This document shows, in pieces, positions 16,297-22,986 of a DNA stretch of 40,806 bases. The DNA comes from a virus: the IMG/VR virus record IMGVR_UViG_3300009183_004451, positions 1 to 40,806 of that record. One strand, 5' to 3'. Position 1 is the stretch's first letter; each line of letters opens with the position of its first letter. A program made the position numbers and the translations under genes. The notes below the pieces were generated by a model. That model searched no databases. It had not been told where the DNA came from and saw only the letters and a list, made by a program, of their open reading frames with translations.

Positions 16297-16601
16297 TAGT
16301 CTTCTAGTTTAAAATGTTTTACTCGCCAGGAGACATCAACCCAGCACTTCGCAACTATAAGATAGAGACCAAACATCCAGGATCTGCCAAGATTATCCGG
16401 AGAGAACATGTCCCGACCGGTCTTGTAGGTACCGACTGCGCGGCTCGATTTGAAAAAGAAGCCAAGGGTCTTGGTTCTGTACTCGAACTCTTGGGTCCAC
16501 ATGCTCCCGGGTCTATCCCATTTATGACGGAACACGAATGTCAAGCCTAGATGGCCCAACCGGATTCGTAGAACCCCCTGATTAGATCTTTTGGAACTCA
16601 T
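16296..16601 (-). CDS. Basic hypothetical protein
   Basis: 101 residues, basic and aromatic-rich, family not recognised. One hydrophobic stretch (SWMFGLYLIVAKCWVDVSW) might be a membrane segment or a buried strand pair. It overlaps the KTSC gene upstream by 20 bp and the zinc-ribbon gene downstream by 1 bp, so the three form one coupled unit. The overlaps on both sides support it being real. Confidence 0.55.
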   Translation of the reverse strand: MSSKRSNQGVLRIRLGHLGLTFVFRHKWDRPGSMWTQEFEYRTKTLGFFFKSSRAVGTYKTGRDMFSPDNLGRSWMFGLYLIVAKCWVDVSWRVKHFKLED

Positions 16602-16791
16602 ATTTCTCTTTGATGTTAGAGTTAAGGAATTTACCCACAGACTCTGCGGATATCATGGATTCATAGACTCCTCTTTCTACGGCCTCATATCGGTATTGGG
16701 CACCTGAAGAGAATTCAACGTGTAGTTCTGATGTTTCGGGATTGTAGCCTACCTTAGCGACGGTAGAAGATTTTACTGGGATAAGTTCCAT
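16582..16791 (-). CDS. KTSC-domain protein
   Basis: 69 residues covering one KTSC domain: VKSSTVAKVGYNPETSELHV, SGAQYRYEAVERGVYESMI, and SVGKFLNSNIKEKYEF. In the family the K-[TS]-[SC]-x-[IV] start and the Y-x-Y-x-x-V-x-x-x-[VI]-Y core are diagnostic. KTSC domains occur alone in phages and next to lysyl-tRNA-synthetase or nuclease domains; the function is not established. First gene of the coupled trio 16791 to 16171, read from the promoter-like box at 16820-16827. Confidence 0.8.
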   Translation of the reverse strand: MELIPVKSSTVAKVGYNPETSELHVEFSSGAQYRYEAVERGVYESMISAESVGKFLNSNIKEKYEFQKI

Positions 16792-16819
16792 AATGGGTTG
16801 CTGTTTTAATTAATATAGT

Positions 16820-16843
16820 CTATTATACAGCAAAACAGAAAAA
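16820..16843 (-). promoter_or_regulatory. Possible promoter for the KTSC trio
   Basis: The minus strand reads CTTTTTCTGTTTTGCTG and then TATAATAGACT. The same TATAATAGACT string precedes the gene at 33696, and TATATTAG precedes other genes. Confidence 0.4.
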
Positions 16844-17011
16844 GGGTTCAGGCCAGGTCTCCAGCCCGGGGAGAAATTCTCGAATCCGAGGGAGGTCACT
16901 TTTCGGAACGCACACCGGTACTCAGCGGATAGAGAAGGGCCGCATTGGTCTGGGGATGGTTCCAGAGGCTAGGGGATCTTGGAAAAATAGGAAAAAGTCA
17001 TGGTTTCTGCT

Positions 17012-17278
17012 CCTGGTATACTTTTTTATAGCAGCATAAAGTGCACCCGGAGCACCTCCAGGAGTGCATATATTGTGACCTGGTATGACTCCTGGAGTCA
17101 CCTGGGGCAGTCTCCTGGAGTGACCCTGGGGCTGTACCCGGGGCAGTACCTGGCAGCTACCGGGCTGTCTCCTGGCCTGTACCCGGACCGCACCTGGAGC
17201 AGCTGGCCAGGCGGTATATCAGGCTGGATAATAGACCTGCCTGGCTGCCGGATTCGGTGCTGCCGCCGATAGACCTGG
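17012..17278. repeat. CCWGG-dense non-coding block
   Basis: Thirteen CCTGG/CCAGG pentamers lie within 267 bp, against roughly one expected by chance for 267 bp. Many are in longer near-palindromes (CTCCAGGAG, and CTCCTGGAG twice) and alternate with ACCCGG. The whole interval 16828-17389 lacks a convincing gene; the overlapping frames of 60-90 codons look like repeat translations. It marks the change from minus-strand to plus-strand early transcription. Possible roles are an origin, a packaging or methylation region, or a protein-binding array. Confidence 0.6.
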
Positions 17279-17389
17279 CTAGCCTGACTCGAGAGCGGAG
17301 AGTTGTTTTAGATGTCTCTATACTGACCTGTGTTTTGAAACCTATCTGTCCGGTAGAGTATAGTATTCTGTAATCCATAAATTAGAAAG

Positions 17390-17665
17390 ATGCAAGCAGA
17401 CTTAATGTTAGGCAAGGTTCTCTCTGCTCTCGAGCGGGCAGGTAGAGATTGGCAGAAGATAGACCGGGTAATCTGGGAATTTAAACAACATCTTGTTAGA
17501 CAGGCTGGACAGGAAGAATGGAACGCGGAATACAAGGAGTACCTTATGCAGAACTTCTATTCTGTGTTGGATCCTGCCATAGAAGAAGCGGTGGCTCGAG
17601 AAGAGTTTGAATGGGCAGAGAGTCTAAAGAGACAGAAAGAACTCCTATTGGATTGGAGCCTATAG
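17390..17665 (+). CDS. Small protein with UVR-like C-terminal motif
   Basis: 91 residues, helical. The C-terminus AIEEAVAREEFEWAESLKRQ matches the UVR pattern (A-x-x-x-x-[ED]-[FY]-E-x-A-x-x-L-[KR]) known from UvrB, UvrC and McsA. The N-terminal half (VLSALERAGRDWQKIDRVIW) is amphipathic. It is the first gene of the plus-strand early block; GAGTATAGTATTCTG upstream is a weak promoter candidate. It may mediate contact with a host protein; related small proteins are at 7081, 24659 and perhaps 27282. Confidence 0.68.
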   Translation: MQADLMLGKVLSALERAGRDWQKIDRVIWEFKQHLVRQAGQEEWNAEYKEYLMQNFYSVLDPAIEEAVAREEFEWAESLKRQKELLLDWSL

Positions 17666-17713
17666 AAGAAATAGAGTATATTATATTACATACAAAACAA
17701 ACACTTAAACAAC

Positions 17714-17947
17714 ATGACAAAACCCAATTTAGATATAGCAACCAAGATAGGTGTTGCTCTCGCAGCAATCCTAGTAGCAGGAGTTCTTTCAATTGTAATG
17801 GCCTTCCCGGTCAAATGGCTCTGGAACTGGCTCTGTCCAGAAATATTCGGACTACCTGTAATCTCAGTGCTACAAGCATGGGGTCTAACCATGCTCTCGA
17901 GCCTGCTGCTTAAACCCTACTCTGCAAAGACCGAGAAAAAAGATTAG
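17714..17947 (+). CDS. Small two-TM membrane protein
   Basis: 77 residues. The first span is about 12-34 (GVALAAILVAGVLSIVMAF), followed by VKWLWNWLCPEIFGLPVISV and a second span ending in LSSLLLK, then a Lys-rich tail. The FGLPxISxxQAWGLxxL arrangement is one I associate with short phage membrane proteins, from memory and unverified. It begins 48 bp after the UVR-like gene; GTATATTATATTACAT upstream is promoter-like. Function unknown; early inner-membrane proteins often act in takeover or exclusion. Confidence 0.7.
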   Translation: MTKPNLDIATKIGVALAAILVAGVLSIVMAFPVKWLWNWLCPEIFGLPVISVLQAWGLTMLSSLLLKPYSAKTEKKD

Positions 17948-18018
17948 AGATAACAGGCCAATAGCTTAGAGTAATGGGTAAGTTATCCTTATAACAAATC
18001 AAACTTAACTTAAGTAAC

Positions 18019-18258
18019 ATGACAAAGAATCAAAGTAAAGTCGGTATGAAGTACCGCAAATTACCGATCACAGCTAAGATCGCAGTAATCAATTCTCGCA
18101 AACGTATGGGCGATGTAACAGAAGTTGCAAGCAGAACAGGCTTCTCCCCTAACTTCGTAAGCGAAGTCCTTAACGGATTGTATCGCAACGAGCGTATTGT
18201 AAACAAGGCTTTCGACATGACACGCGGTCGTAAGACGAATCTAAGCCTGATTGGATAA
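18019..18258 (+). CDS. Small helix-turn-helix DNA-binding protein
   Basis: 79 residues, basic. The segment MGDVTEVASRTGFSPNFVSE followed by VLNGLYRN has the shape of a helix-turn-helix (A-x-x-x-G-[FY]-[ST]), and Lys/Arg-rich stretches precede and follow it. It is probably a transcriptional regulator of early genes acting on the phage or host chromosome. It is preceded by an A/C-rich leader and followed directly by a strong terminator, so it can be expressed as its own unit. Confidence 0.7.
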   Translation: MTKNQSKVGMKYRKLPITAKIAVINSRKRMGDVTEVASRTGFSPNFVSEVLNGLYRNERIVNKAFDMTRGRKTNLSLIG

Positions 18259-18290
18259 TCCAAAACAATTAAGCTAAACATCTAAACAAA

Positions 18291-18326
18291 AGAAAGGGTC
18301 CGCGAGAGTAGACCCTTTCTTCTTTT
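18291..18326 (+). terminator. Rho-independent terminator
   Basis: Stem AGAAAGGGTC / GACCCTTTCT with a 10-nt loop, followed by TCTTTT. It ends the HTH unit. Confidence 0.85.
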
Positions 18327-18361
18327 GGTAATATAAGATATAACAGATAAAAGATTATTAT

Positions 18362-18889
18362 ATGGGATTAGATATCTATGCCTACTCAAAGATTCAAGAA
18401 GAGACCGAGTTCTCGGCAGGTCAAAAACGTCTTGAAGAACTTGGCCTTGCCGAGCGCGGCGAAGAAGTATACCGAATAGAAACGTTCGATGCCAACTCCT
18501 ACAAGGGTCTGAGTCCGGGAACCTACTATGCAACTGACCGCAGCGAGAGCTATGACTTCCGTGCTGGCTCCTATTCAGGATATAATGCCTGGCGCAAAGT
18601 TCTGTGTCTGACCATGTTGGAGGTAAGTCCTGAACGGGTATGGACCAATCCCGACGAGTGGAAGGATAAACCCTTTGTGGGTCTTATCAACCATTCGGAT
18701 TGTGATGGTGCAATCGGCGGTCCCGTTGCGAAGAGTCTATATCAGGATTTTGTACGGTACCGGCACAAGGCGGAAGGATATGTGGGCGATCCGCTAAACG
18801 AGGATAATGGCTGGTTCTTGGAAGTGTATGAAGATTTCCTTAAGGCGTTTAAACTCGCAGCGGATGAAGGAATACTTGTATTCAGCTAG
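18362..18889 (+). CDS. Conserved phage hypothetical (MGLDIYAYSK-type)
   Basis: 175 residues starting MGLDIYAYSKI. The sequence RAGSYSGYNAWRKVLC and the acidic NHSDCDGAIGG segment are characteristic of a widespread family of phage and bacterial hypothetical proteins that begin with MGLDIY; I know no function. H and D residues in NHSDCDG could bind metal. No membrane span. A promoter-like GGTAATATAAGATATAAC lies upstream after the terminator at 18291, and the early module at 18909 follows. Confidence 0.75.
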   Translation: MGLDIYAYSKIQEETEFSAGQKRLEELGLAERGEEVYRIETFDANSYKGLSPGTYYATDRSESYDFRAGSYSGYNAWRKVLCLTMLEVSPERVWTNPDEWKDKPFVGLINHSDCDGAIGGPVAKSLYQDFVRYRHKAEGYVGDPLNEDNGWFLEVYEDFLKAFKLAADEGILVFS

Positions 18890-18908
18890 GAAAATAAGTT
18901 GACCAGGA

Positions 18909-18940
18909 TTTTTTAATATCAAGTATTTTGGTTATATTTG
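18909..18940 (+). promoter_or_regulatory. Early promoter P1 (T-tract, 24 nt to TATATTTG)
   Basis: A T-tract starts at 18909 and TATATTTG at 18933, 24 nt later. The box equals the Bacteroidota TAnnTTTG -7 consensus. This copy has no upstream hairpin. Confidence 0.72.
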
Positions 18941-18967
18941 TATCTTAACCAATTAAAAAGAAAAGAT

Positions 18968-19129
18968 ATGTATTCATTAGACTGCGCCTACTACCAAAAG
19001 GAATTCCCAACCCTTCCTGCTCTCTTAGCAGATGTCCTCGAGAGCGGCATGGACCCCAACTACTCCATCACCTTCAACGGCAAGCCAACCGGCGAAACCG
19101 CATGGGACCTCATTGGACCCGAAGAATAG
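18968..19129 (+). CDS. Small acidic hypothetical protein
   Basis: 53 residues from the ATG at 18968; a TTG in frame at 18938 lies inside the promoter box and is rejected. It begins MYSLDCAYYQKEFPTLPALL and contains ITFNGKPTGETAWDLI. It resembles single-domain phage proteins with no known function. It is the first gene after promoter P1, with an A-rich leader and no Shine-Dalgarno sequence. Confidence 0.62.
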   Translation: MYSLDCAYYQKEFPTLPALLADVLESGMDPNYSITFNGKPTGETAWDLIGPEE

Positions 19130-19157
19130 AATCTATTATTAACCCTAAACGAGAAGC

Positions 19158-19244
19158 ATGGAAAAATACCCTAAGTGGTTGAACAACCTGATTTACTTTT
19201 TGGCAGGAATAGGATTTTACGGAATCCTTATCCATTGCCTCTAG
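19158..19244 (+). CDS. Single-span membrane micro-protein
   Basis: 28 residues: a short polar start (MEKYPKWLN) and one hydrophobic helix (LIYFLAGIGFYGILIHCL). It lies between two early genes and ends 22 bp before the hairpin of module P2. Such micro-proteins are frequent in this region (also 19639, 24074, 24941, 31595). Confidence 0.5.
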   Translation: MEKYPKWLNNLIYFLAGIGFYGILIHCL

Positions 19245-19265
19245 AAAAAAAGAAGAAAATAAAAG

Positions 19266-19306
19266 ACCCCAGATTTTTTTGTTTGGGGTTTTTTTGTTAT
19301 ATTTAC
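19266..19306 (+). promoter_or_regulatory. Terminator-promoter module P2 (T-tract in the hairpin loop)
   Basis: The hairpin ACCCCAGA / TTTGGGGT (one G-T pair) has a loop of seven Ts (19274-19280) and is followed by its own T run. TATATTTAC begins at 19298, exactly 24 nt after the loop T-tract starts. The loop can thus serve as the upstream promoter element of the next gene while the hairpin ends the previous transcript. Confidence 0.7.
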
Positions 19307-19328
19307 TTAACCAATAAAAAAGAAAGCA

Positions 19329-19565
19329 ATGCAAACAAAAGACCTCAAACCAAACTTCTCCATCTTCGGAAACAAGGGCAACGTATGGAACAACACGGCC
19401 CACATCTACAAAAGCGGAACAGGAAACCTGTGCGGAACGCCAGCGCTTAGCAACAACTGGGCCAGGATATCCGGTCTCGAGACGGTAGGCTGTCCGCAAT
19501 GTCTAAAGATCTATGCGGAATCCGAAAGCGTTAACCCGGAATTGTTAATAACTTCTGAAAAATAA
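19329..19565 (+). CDS. Hypothetical protein with paired cysteines
   Basis: 78 residues. NLCGTP and, 20 residues on, VGCPQCLK give three or four possible zinc ligands. The gene runs into the next module: its last codons (LLITSEK, stop) are encoded by the conserved GTTAATAACTTCTGAAAAATAA, so the hairpin's 5' arm is coding. No family recognised. Read from P2. Confidence 0.65.
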   Translation: MQTKDLKPNFSIFGNKGNVWNNTAHIYKSGTGNLCGTPALSNNWARISGLETVGCPQCLKIYAESESVNPELLITSEK

Positions 19566-19609
19566 TTCATCAGAAATTTTTTTATATCAAAGATAATTAT
19601 TATATTTAC
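19544..19609 (+). promoter_or_regulatory. Terminator-promoter module P3
   Basis: GTTAATAAC is followed by hairpin TTCTGA / TCAGAA (11-nt loop), a seven-T tract from 19577, and TATATTTAC at 19601. T-tract start to box is 24 nt. The stop codon of the preceding gene lies in the hairpin loop. Confidence 0.72.
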
Positions 19610-19638
19610 TTATGTTTAACCAATTAACCAAATCAACT

Positions 19639-19782
19639 ATGAGCAAAACAGAAATGATCGCACTACGTGCAATGCAAACTTGGACCGTGTGTCTAGCGGG
19701 AATCGCGATTATCGGAATCGTTGTCGTAATCGTAAATGTCGTAATCGGTAATATCTCCTCAACGACCGCGTTCGAGTTCTAA
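19639..19782 (+). CDS. Single-span membrane micro-protein
   Basis: 47 residues: MSKTEMIALRAMQTWTVCLA, then a Val/Ile-rich membrane helix (GIAIIGIVVVIVNVVIG), then a short polar tail. It is read from P3 through an ACCAA-rich leader and closed by the terminator at 19802, so it has its own transcription unit. Function unknown. Confidence 0.6.
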   Translation: MSKTEMIALRAMQTWTVCLAGIAIIGIVVVIVNVVIGNISSTTAFEF

Positions 19783-19801
19783 ACCTCAACCCACCACAGA
19801 G

Positions 19802-19823
19802 AACCGGGTTCGCCCGGTTTTTT
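19802..19823 (+). terminator. Rho-independent terminator with TTCG loop
   Basis: Stem AACCGGG / CCCGGTT, loop TTCG, then a T run. Confidence 0.88.
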
Positions 19824-19885
19824 AAGGTTCGATCTTTAACCGGATCGCAGAGGGTAGACTCCGACCTGCACGTCAGTCCGCCAGT
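19824..19885 (+). repeat. Dispersed element A, copy 1
   Basis: It contains GGTAGACTCCGACCTGC and a CAGTCCGCCAGT end, closely matching the interval 26537-26605 (GGTATACTCCGACCTGC, ACTCTGCGAGT). Both copies lie directly upstream of GTTAATAAC of a promoter module. It could be a structured RNA end or a decayed copy of the micro-ORF at 26526; no ATG is available here. Confidence 0.45.
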
Positions 19886-19963
19886 GTTAATAACTTTGTT
19901 AATAACTTCTGAAAAATAAATCATAAAAAGTTTTTTTATTTGAAAGTAATTGGTTATATTTAC
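19886..19963 (+). promoter_or_regulatory. Terminator-promoter module P4
   Basis: GTTAATAAC occurs twice (19886 and 19898), then an AT-rich hairpin arm, a seven-T tract from 19931, and TATATTTAC at 19955, 24 nt later. Confidence 0.72.
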
Positions 19964-19986
19964 TTAATCAATTAAACCAATCAACC

Positions 19987-20505
19987 ATGAGAAACCACAG
20001 AAACATCCCCCGTCCAAACCTCAACCCGCTTGCTCTTCCAAAGCTCGCGTTAGCAGGCCGTGCAGTGCTTACGTTCCGTAACCTTGCGGAAGGAACCCAC
20101 ATGACAGTTAAGATCAAGCAGCTGCGCGATAAGCAGGATCGCAAGATCAAGTTGCCGATCTATTACATTGACATCTCCTTGCTTAACGACGGCCGTCAAA
20201 GCTCGCAGTTCGCAGGAACTCTATTCTCTGATACCATGCACGTAAAGCTCGGCCGCAACGTTAGACCGGATTCCCGCTTAGCTCGCGCCCTAGGCTGGGT
20301 CGTATCAGCGATCAAGAATCCAGAGATCTTACGCGGTCGTGTAGGTCTATTCCACGAAGGCAGATGCTGCGCTTGCGGATTACCGCTTACCCATCCGGAA
20401 TCGATTCACACAGCGCTCGGTCCCGTATGCTTAGAGCGTATGCTTCACAGCAGTCAGGCTGGCAACTTCAACCTTGCCGAAGTATTCTCGCCGGTAGAGT
20501 CATAG
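19987..20505 (+). CDS. DUF6011-like zinc-binding protein
   Basis: 172 residues. Residues about 125-152 hold EGRCCACGLPLTHPESIHTA followed by LGPVCLERM. This CxxC...L-x-x-P-x-S-x-x-x-x-x-G-P-x-C arrangement is the zinc ribbon I know as DUF6011. The N-terminal 120 residues are basic and beta-rich and may bind nucleic acid (IKQLRDKQDRKIKLP). Read from P4 with the leader AATTAAACCAATCAACC. Function unknown. Confidence 0.72.
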   Translation: MRNHRNIPRPNLNPLALPKLALAGRAVLTFRNLAEGTHMTVKIKQLRDKQDRKIKLPIYYIDISLLNDGRQSSQFAGTLFSDTMHVKLGRNVRPDSRLARALGWVVSAIKNPEILRGRVGLFHEGRCCACGLPLTHPESIHTALGPVCLERMLHSSQAGNFNLAEVFSPVES

Positions 20506-20524
20506 GACTCACCGGCTATGTCGG

Positions 20525-20534
20525 ACTCCCTAGT
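20525..20534 (+). repeat. ACTCCCTAGT motif
   Basis: Exact copy, preceded by CGG; intergenic, 16 bp after the stop at 20505-region and just before promoter P5. Confidence 0.8.
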
Positions 20535-20540
20535 AGCTAT

Positions 20541-20585
20541 GTTAATAACTTTATTGTTTTATCTCAATTAAAATGCTTATATTTA
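20541..20585 (+). promoter_or_regulatory. Early promoter P5, leaderless geometry
   Basis: GTTAATAAC at 20541, a T-rich element (TTGTTTT from 20554), and TATATTTA at 20578. Only ACCT separates the box from the ATG at 20590, so the mRNA probably begins at or beside the start codon. Confidence 0.66.
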
Positions 20586-20589
20586 ACCT

Positions 20590-21057
20590 ATGAAATTCCA
20601 ACCATCTCTACAGATTGCACAGAACCTATTCCTCGTTGGGAACAAGGTAATAAGCTACGAAACCCATGTCGCGACCCTACAGTTCTATCCAAAGGAGCTG
20701 AGCCGTAGACCAGTTCTCATGACAAAGGGCAAGTACAGCCGCACGACAAGCAAGCATATCCAGCGCGTGAGACAGATGCTTGATGCAAGTTTAGTTGATC
20801 AGGCGGAACGTCAATCCTTCTATCAATTTGAGTTCGGAGCACAGTGCAAGATTCCCGGCTCAATCAGCCCAACCGGCTCGAGCCAGATCATGGAGCAGCT
20901 GAAGCTCGGTAATCCAATCGATGTTGCGGTTGCGATGGTTGCGTCAACCCTACCCAAGCCTGACCTAAAGAAGATCTTAGCGATGACAGACTCCTTGCCG
21001 GACCTGTATACCAGGATTCAGCGCTGCCTGTTTTTACGAGACAAGGGTCTGGCCTAG
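20590..21057 (+). CDS. Hypothetical phage protein
   Basis: 155 residues, helical and basic. The segment VISYETHVATL, then KGKYSRTTSKHIQRVRQML, belongs to a type of short phage protein I have seen in Bacteroidota phages, but I cannot name a function. The C-terminus is helical (SLPDLYTRIQRCLFLRDKG). The start ATG lies 4 nt after the promoter box, predicting a leaderless transcript. Confidence 0.68.
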   Translation: MKFQPSLQIAQNLFLVGNKVISYETHVATLQFYPKELSRRPVLMTKGKYSRTTSKHIQRVRQMLDASLVDQAERQSFYQFEFGAQCKIPGSISPTGSSQIMEQLKLGNPIDVAVAMVASTLPKPDLKKILAMTDSLPDLYTRIQRCLFLRDKGLA

Positions 21058-21061
21058 CCGG

Positions 21062-21071
21062 ACTCCCTAGT
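21062..21071 (+). repeat. ACTCCCTAGT motif
   Basis: Exact copy in GCCGGACTCCCTAGTAACAG, starting 5 bp after the stop codon at 21057. Confidence 0.8.
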
Positions 21072-21116
21072 AACAGTTGATTATAAATCTAACCCTAAAC
21101 CCTAAAACTAATACCT

Positions 21117-21311
21117 ATGACAAAAGAAAAATTAGATACTGAATTACGAGAGCTTGCACTGGGCGCAATCGATGCCGGAGACATAGACGATTCAATGGCG
21201 TTCGATATTGCGGATGGCTGGCTGATGGATAATCCTACCGCACCGGCCGCGATCAAGAAATACTATGGCGCAAGCGATGCACAAGGCTTTGTGGCCAATC
21301 GAATCTGTTAA
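21117..21311 (+). CDS. Small acidic helical protein
   Basis: 64 residues: MTKEKLDTELRELALGAIDA and an acidic middle (GDIDDSMAFDIADGWLMDNP), then a Lys-containing tail. No family recognised. It has an A/C-rich leader (CCCTAAAACTAATACCT) without a Shine-Dalgarno sequence and is followed by the structured element at 21331. Confidence 0.58.
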   Translation: MTKEKLDTELRELALGAIDAGDIDDSMAFDIADGWLMDNPTAPAAIKKYYGASDAQGFVANRIC

Positions 21312-21330
21312 TAGACCTAGTCCTGGATTT

Positions 21331-21389
21331 CCGTGCCTCCCAGGCATGGGTCCTGGACCACGCAGTAGTACTGGGGGAATCGCGTGACC
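21331..21389 (+). ncRNA. Candidate structured RNA element B, copy 1
   Basis: The sequence is related to 30094-30152. Shared parts are CCGTGCC, GGCATGGG, a CTGGA hairpin, and CTGGGGGAA. Predicted helices: GTGCCT/AGGCAT, GGTC/GACC, and CACGC/GCGTG. Paired bases differ between copies while pairing is kept (GTGCCT/AGGCAT here, GTGCCG/TGGCAT there; GGTC/GACC here, GCT/AGC there). It is not coding. It could be an mRNA element, small RNA or ribozyme-like fold; no known class was recognised. Confidence 0.45.
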
Positions 21390-21426
21390 CTTAAAAAACA
21401 AACTTAATCTGTAAAACCTAATAACT

Positions 21427-21621
21427 ATGAAGAAAATACTTAAGGCCTTAATCTATAAATTACAGGGAATTGATCCAACGATCGGAGAACCCATTGACTT
21501 AACCTATGGCGGCGGTGCGAGAGTACAGTCAACTGTAAAGCCAGACAATCAACTTGAATACAACGAATTCTGGTCAAGAATCTATGAAGTGAACAAGGCC
21601 ATCGCGCTTGGAAAAGAGTAA
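21427..21621 (+). CDS. Small basic hypothetical protein
   Basis: 64 residues. MKKILKALIYKLQGIDPTIG is a basic amphipathic start; YGGGARVQSTVKPDN follows and the end is helical. No family recognised. The distance from structured element B to the ATG is 37 bp, so element B could act as its 5' leader. Confidence 0.55.
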   Translation: MKKILKALIYKLQGIDPTIGEPIDLTYGGGARVQSTVKPDNQLEYNEFWSRIYEVNKAIALGKE

Positions 21622-21649
21622 TATAAGATTAAATCAATAATCAACTACC

Positions 21650-21931
21650 ATGAATAAGAAAGAAATAAGAGAAAAAACAAGAGCCGAGCTAGAGACCTTG
21701 GCGAATAGCCTAATCGCGGGCGGAATCAAGACATCTGATTCAGAACTTATCTTAATCGGTAATGGATTAATAACCCTATTGGCCGCAACACAGGACGAGC
21801 GCAGTACGCAAGAGCTTCAACGATTGCTTATGCAGTTCTGTATTAAACAGGTTAAGAGAGAATCAGGCATGTCTGAAGAAGATATACAATTAGAGAACCT
21901 GTTACGAGAAACAGGAATCTGCTTAAATTAA
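21650..21931 (+). CDS. Small helical hypothetical protein
   Basis: 93 residues, almost entirely helical: EIRAEL-type charged helix at the start, GNGLITLLAATQDER in the middle, and an acidic end (GMSEEDIQLENLL). No family recognised. It is closed by the terminator at 21958. Confidence 0.6.
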   Translation: MNKKEIREKTRAELETLANSLIAGGIKTSDSELILIGNGLITLLAATQDERSTQELQRLLMQFCIKQVKRESGMSEEDIQLENLLRETGICLN

Positions 21932-21957
21932 AATACTATTGGTTGATTGATAGAATT

Positions 21958-21980
21958 GGGGTCCGTGGTTGGACCCCTTT
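21958..21980 (+). terminator. Rho-independent terminator
   Basis: Stem GGGGTCC / GGACCCC, loop GTGGTT, then TTTT. Confidence 0.83.
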
Positions 21981-21990
21981 TCGCGTATAA

Positions 21991-22050
21991 AATAATTTGA
22001 AAATAATTCACAAAAAGTTTTTTACTGTCAAGTATTATAGTTATATTTAC
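21991..22050 (+). promoter_or_regulatory. Early promoter module P6, leaderless geometry
   Basis: AAAATAATTCACAAAAAG, a six-T tract from 22018, and TATATTTAC at 22042 (24 nt). Only ATT separates the box from the ATG at 22054. Confidence 0.7.
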
Positions 22051-22053
22051 ATT

Positions 22054-22164
22054 ATGAATAACCAATCAGCCAAATGCCAACACATCAGAACTTACGTAGC
22101 AGTTCGCCACGTTTCAGGAATCAAACTTGTAAAATGCTGCGATTGCGGTCAAGTTGTTAACTAA
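22054..22164 (+). CDS. Zinc-finger micro-protein
   Basis: 36 residues: MNNQSAKCQHIRTYVAVRHV then KLVKCCDCGQVVN. C-x-H near the N-terminus and C-C-x-x-C-type ligands near the C-terminus suggest one zinc site. It is flanked by modules P6 and P7 so is transcribed alone, and the predicted mRNA start is at or next to the ATG. Too short for a family call. Confidence 0.6.
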   Translation: MNNQSAKCQHIRTYVAVRHVSGIKLVKCCDCGQVVN

Positions 22165-22169
22165 CAATT

Positions 22170-22236
22170 GTTAATAACTTTTTTGAAAATAAGTCATAAA
22201 AAGTTTTTACTTGTCAGAAATTTTGTTTATATTTAC
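22170..22236 (+). promoter_or_regulatory. Terminator-promoter module P7 (sigma gene)
   Basis: GTTAATAAC overlaps hairpin ACTTTTTTGA / TCA(T)AAAAAGT (10 bp with one bulge), then a T-tract from 22204 and TATATTTAC at 22228, 24 nt apart. Confidence 0.75.
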
Positions 22237-22266
22237 ATTATAATAATCAATTAAACCAAACCAACT

Positions 22267-22986
22267 ATGTCGAAAAGATTCGAAACATCAGAAAGTCTAC
22301 CGCAATATTTCAAAGATATCGCGCCCGTAGCAGTTCCGCTCAGCAAGGCTGAAGAACTTCAATTAGCAGTCCGCATCCAGAAAGGAGATGAGCGAGCAAT
22401 GCATCAATTAGTACAAGCGAATCTTAAGTTCGTTGTTACTCTTGCAAACAAGTTTATCGGTATGGGTCTTTCCATCGATGACTTAATCCAAGAAGGTAAT
22501 GCGGGTCTTATCGAAGCTGCTCGTCGTTTTACCCCAGATAAAGACGTAAAGTTTATTACTTACGCTCAGTTCTGGATTCGTAAGAGATTAAACCTTGCTC
22601 TTTGCGAAGTCGGTCGTACTGTCCGAATTCCAGTAAATCAGGAATACGATCTTTACAAACGTAAGATGGCAGGCGAAAGCATTAACATGCGTAACATCCA
22701 ATTGGATCGTCCAATCGGCGAGGATGGCGACGATACAGTAGGCGATCTCTTGTTAAGAGAAGATTTCCAAGACCCATTCGATAGTGAGGACCAAACCCGA
22801 ATACTCCGTAGAGTACTTAACGTTCTTAAACCAACTGAACGTCAAATCGTCGAGTTGTTCTACGGTCTCGTTGGAGACGGTCTCTCTACCAAGGAAGTTG
22901 CGGATGCAGTAGGTAAAACCCCAGTCGAAGTTAACCGTGCCCTTAAGGTTGCTCGTGCTAAAATGAGAAAGGAGGTAGGCGTATGA
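22267..22986 (+). CDS. Phage-encoded RpoD-like sigma factor
   Basis: 239 residues. Region 1.2/2.1 is LPQYFKDIAPVAVPLSKAEE onward; region 2.2 includes LIQEGNAGLIEAA (about 73-85); regions 2.3-2.4 include FITYAQFWIRKRLNLALCE and RTVRIPVN (about 95-123); region 4 is LKPTERQIVELFYGL to the helix-turn-helix STKEVADAVGKTPVEVNRAL. Region 3 is shortened. It looks like a host primary sigma, unlike the small divergent T4 gp55, and should redirect RNA polymerase. It is read from module P7 and starts a coupled trio with 22983 and 23198. Whether it recognises early modules, RATAAATAA or TATAATAG boxes cannot be decided here. Confidence 0.93.
   Translation: MSKRFETSESLPQYFKDIAPVAVPLSKAEELQLAVRIQKGDERAMHQLVQANLKFVVTLANKFIGMGLSIDDLIQEGNAGLIEAARRFTPDKDVKFITYAQFWIRKRLNLALCEVGRTVRIPVNQEYDLYKRKMAGESINMRNIQLDRPIGEDGDDTVGDLLLREDFQDPFDSEDQTRILRRVLNVLKPTERQIVELFYGLVGDGLSTKEVADAVGKTPVEVNRALKVARAKMRKEVGV

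Noticed and set aside
17000-17378. Open frames of 60-90 codons in both directions in the CCWGG block
   Set aside because: Their translations are low-complexity readings of the repeats (Ser, Gly, Pro, Cys rich) with no start context or family; I treat the region as non-coding.
21331-21389. HDV-like or hammerhead ribozyme
   Set aside because: GGCATGG is suggestive of HDV-like cores, but the nested pseudoknot and conserved cleft bases are absent, and no hammerhead CTGATGA core is present.
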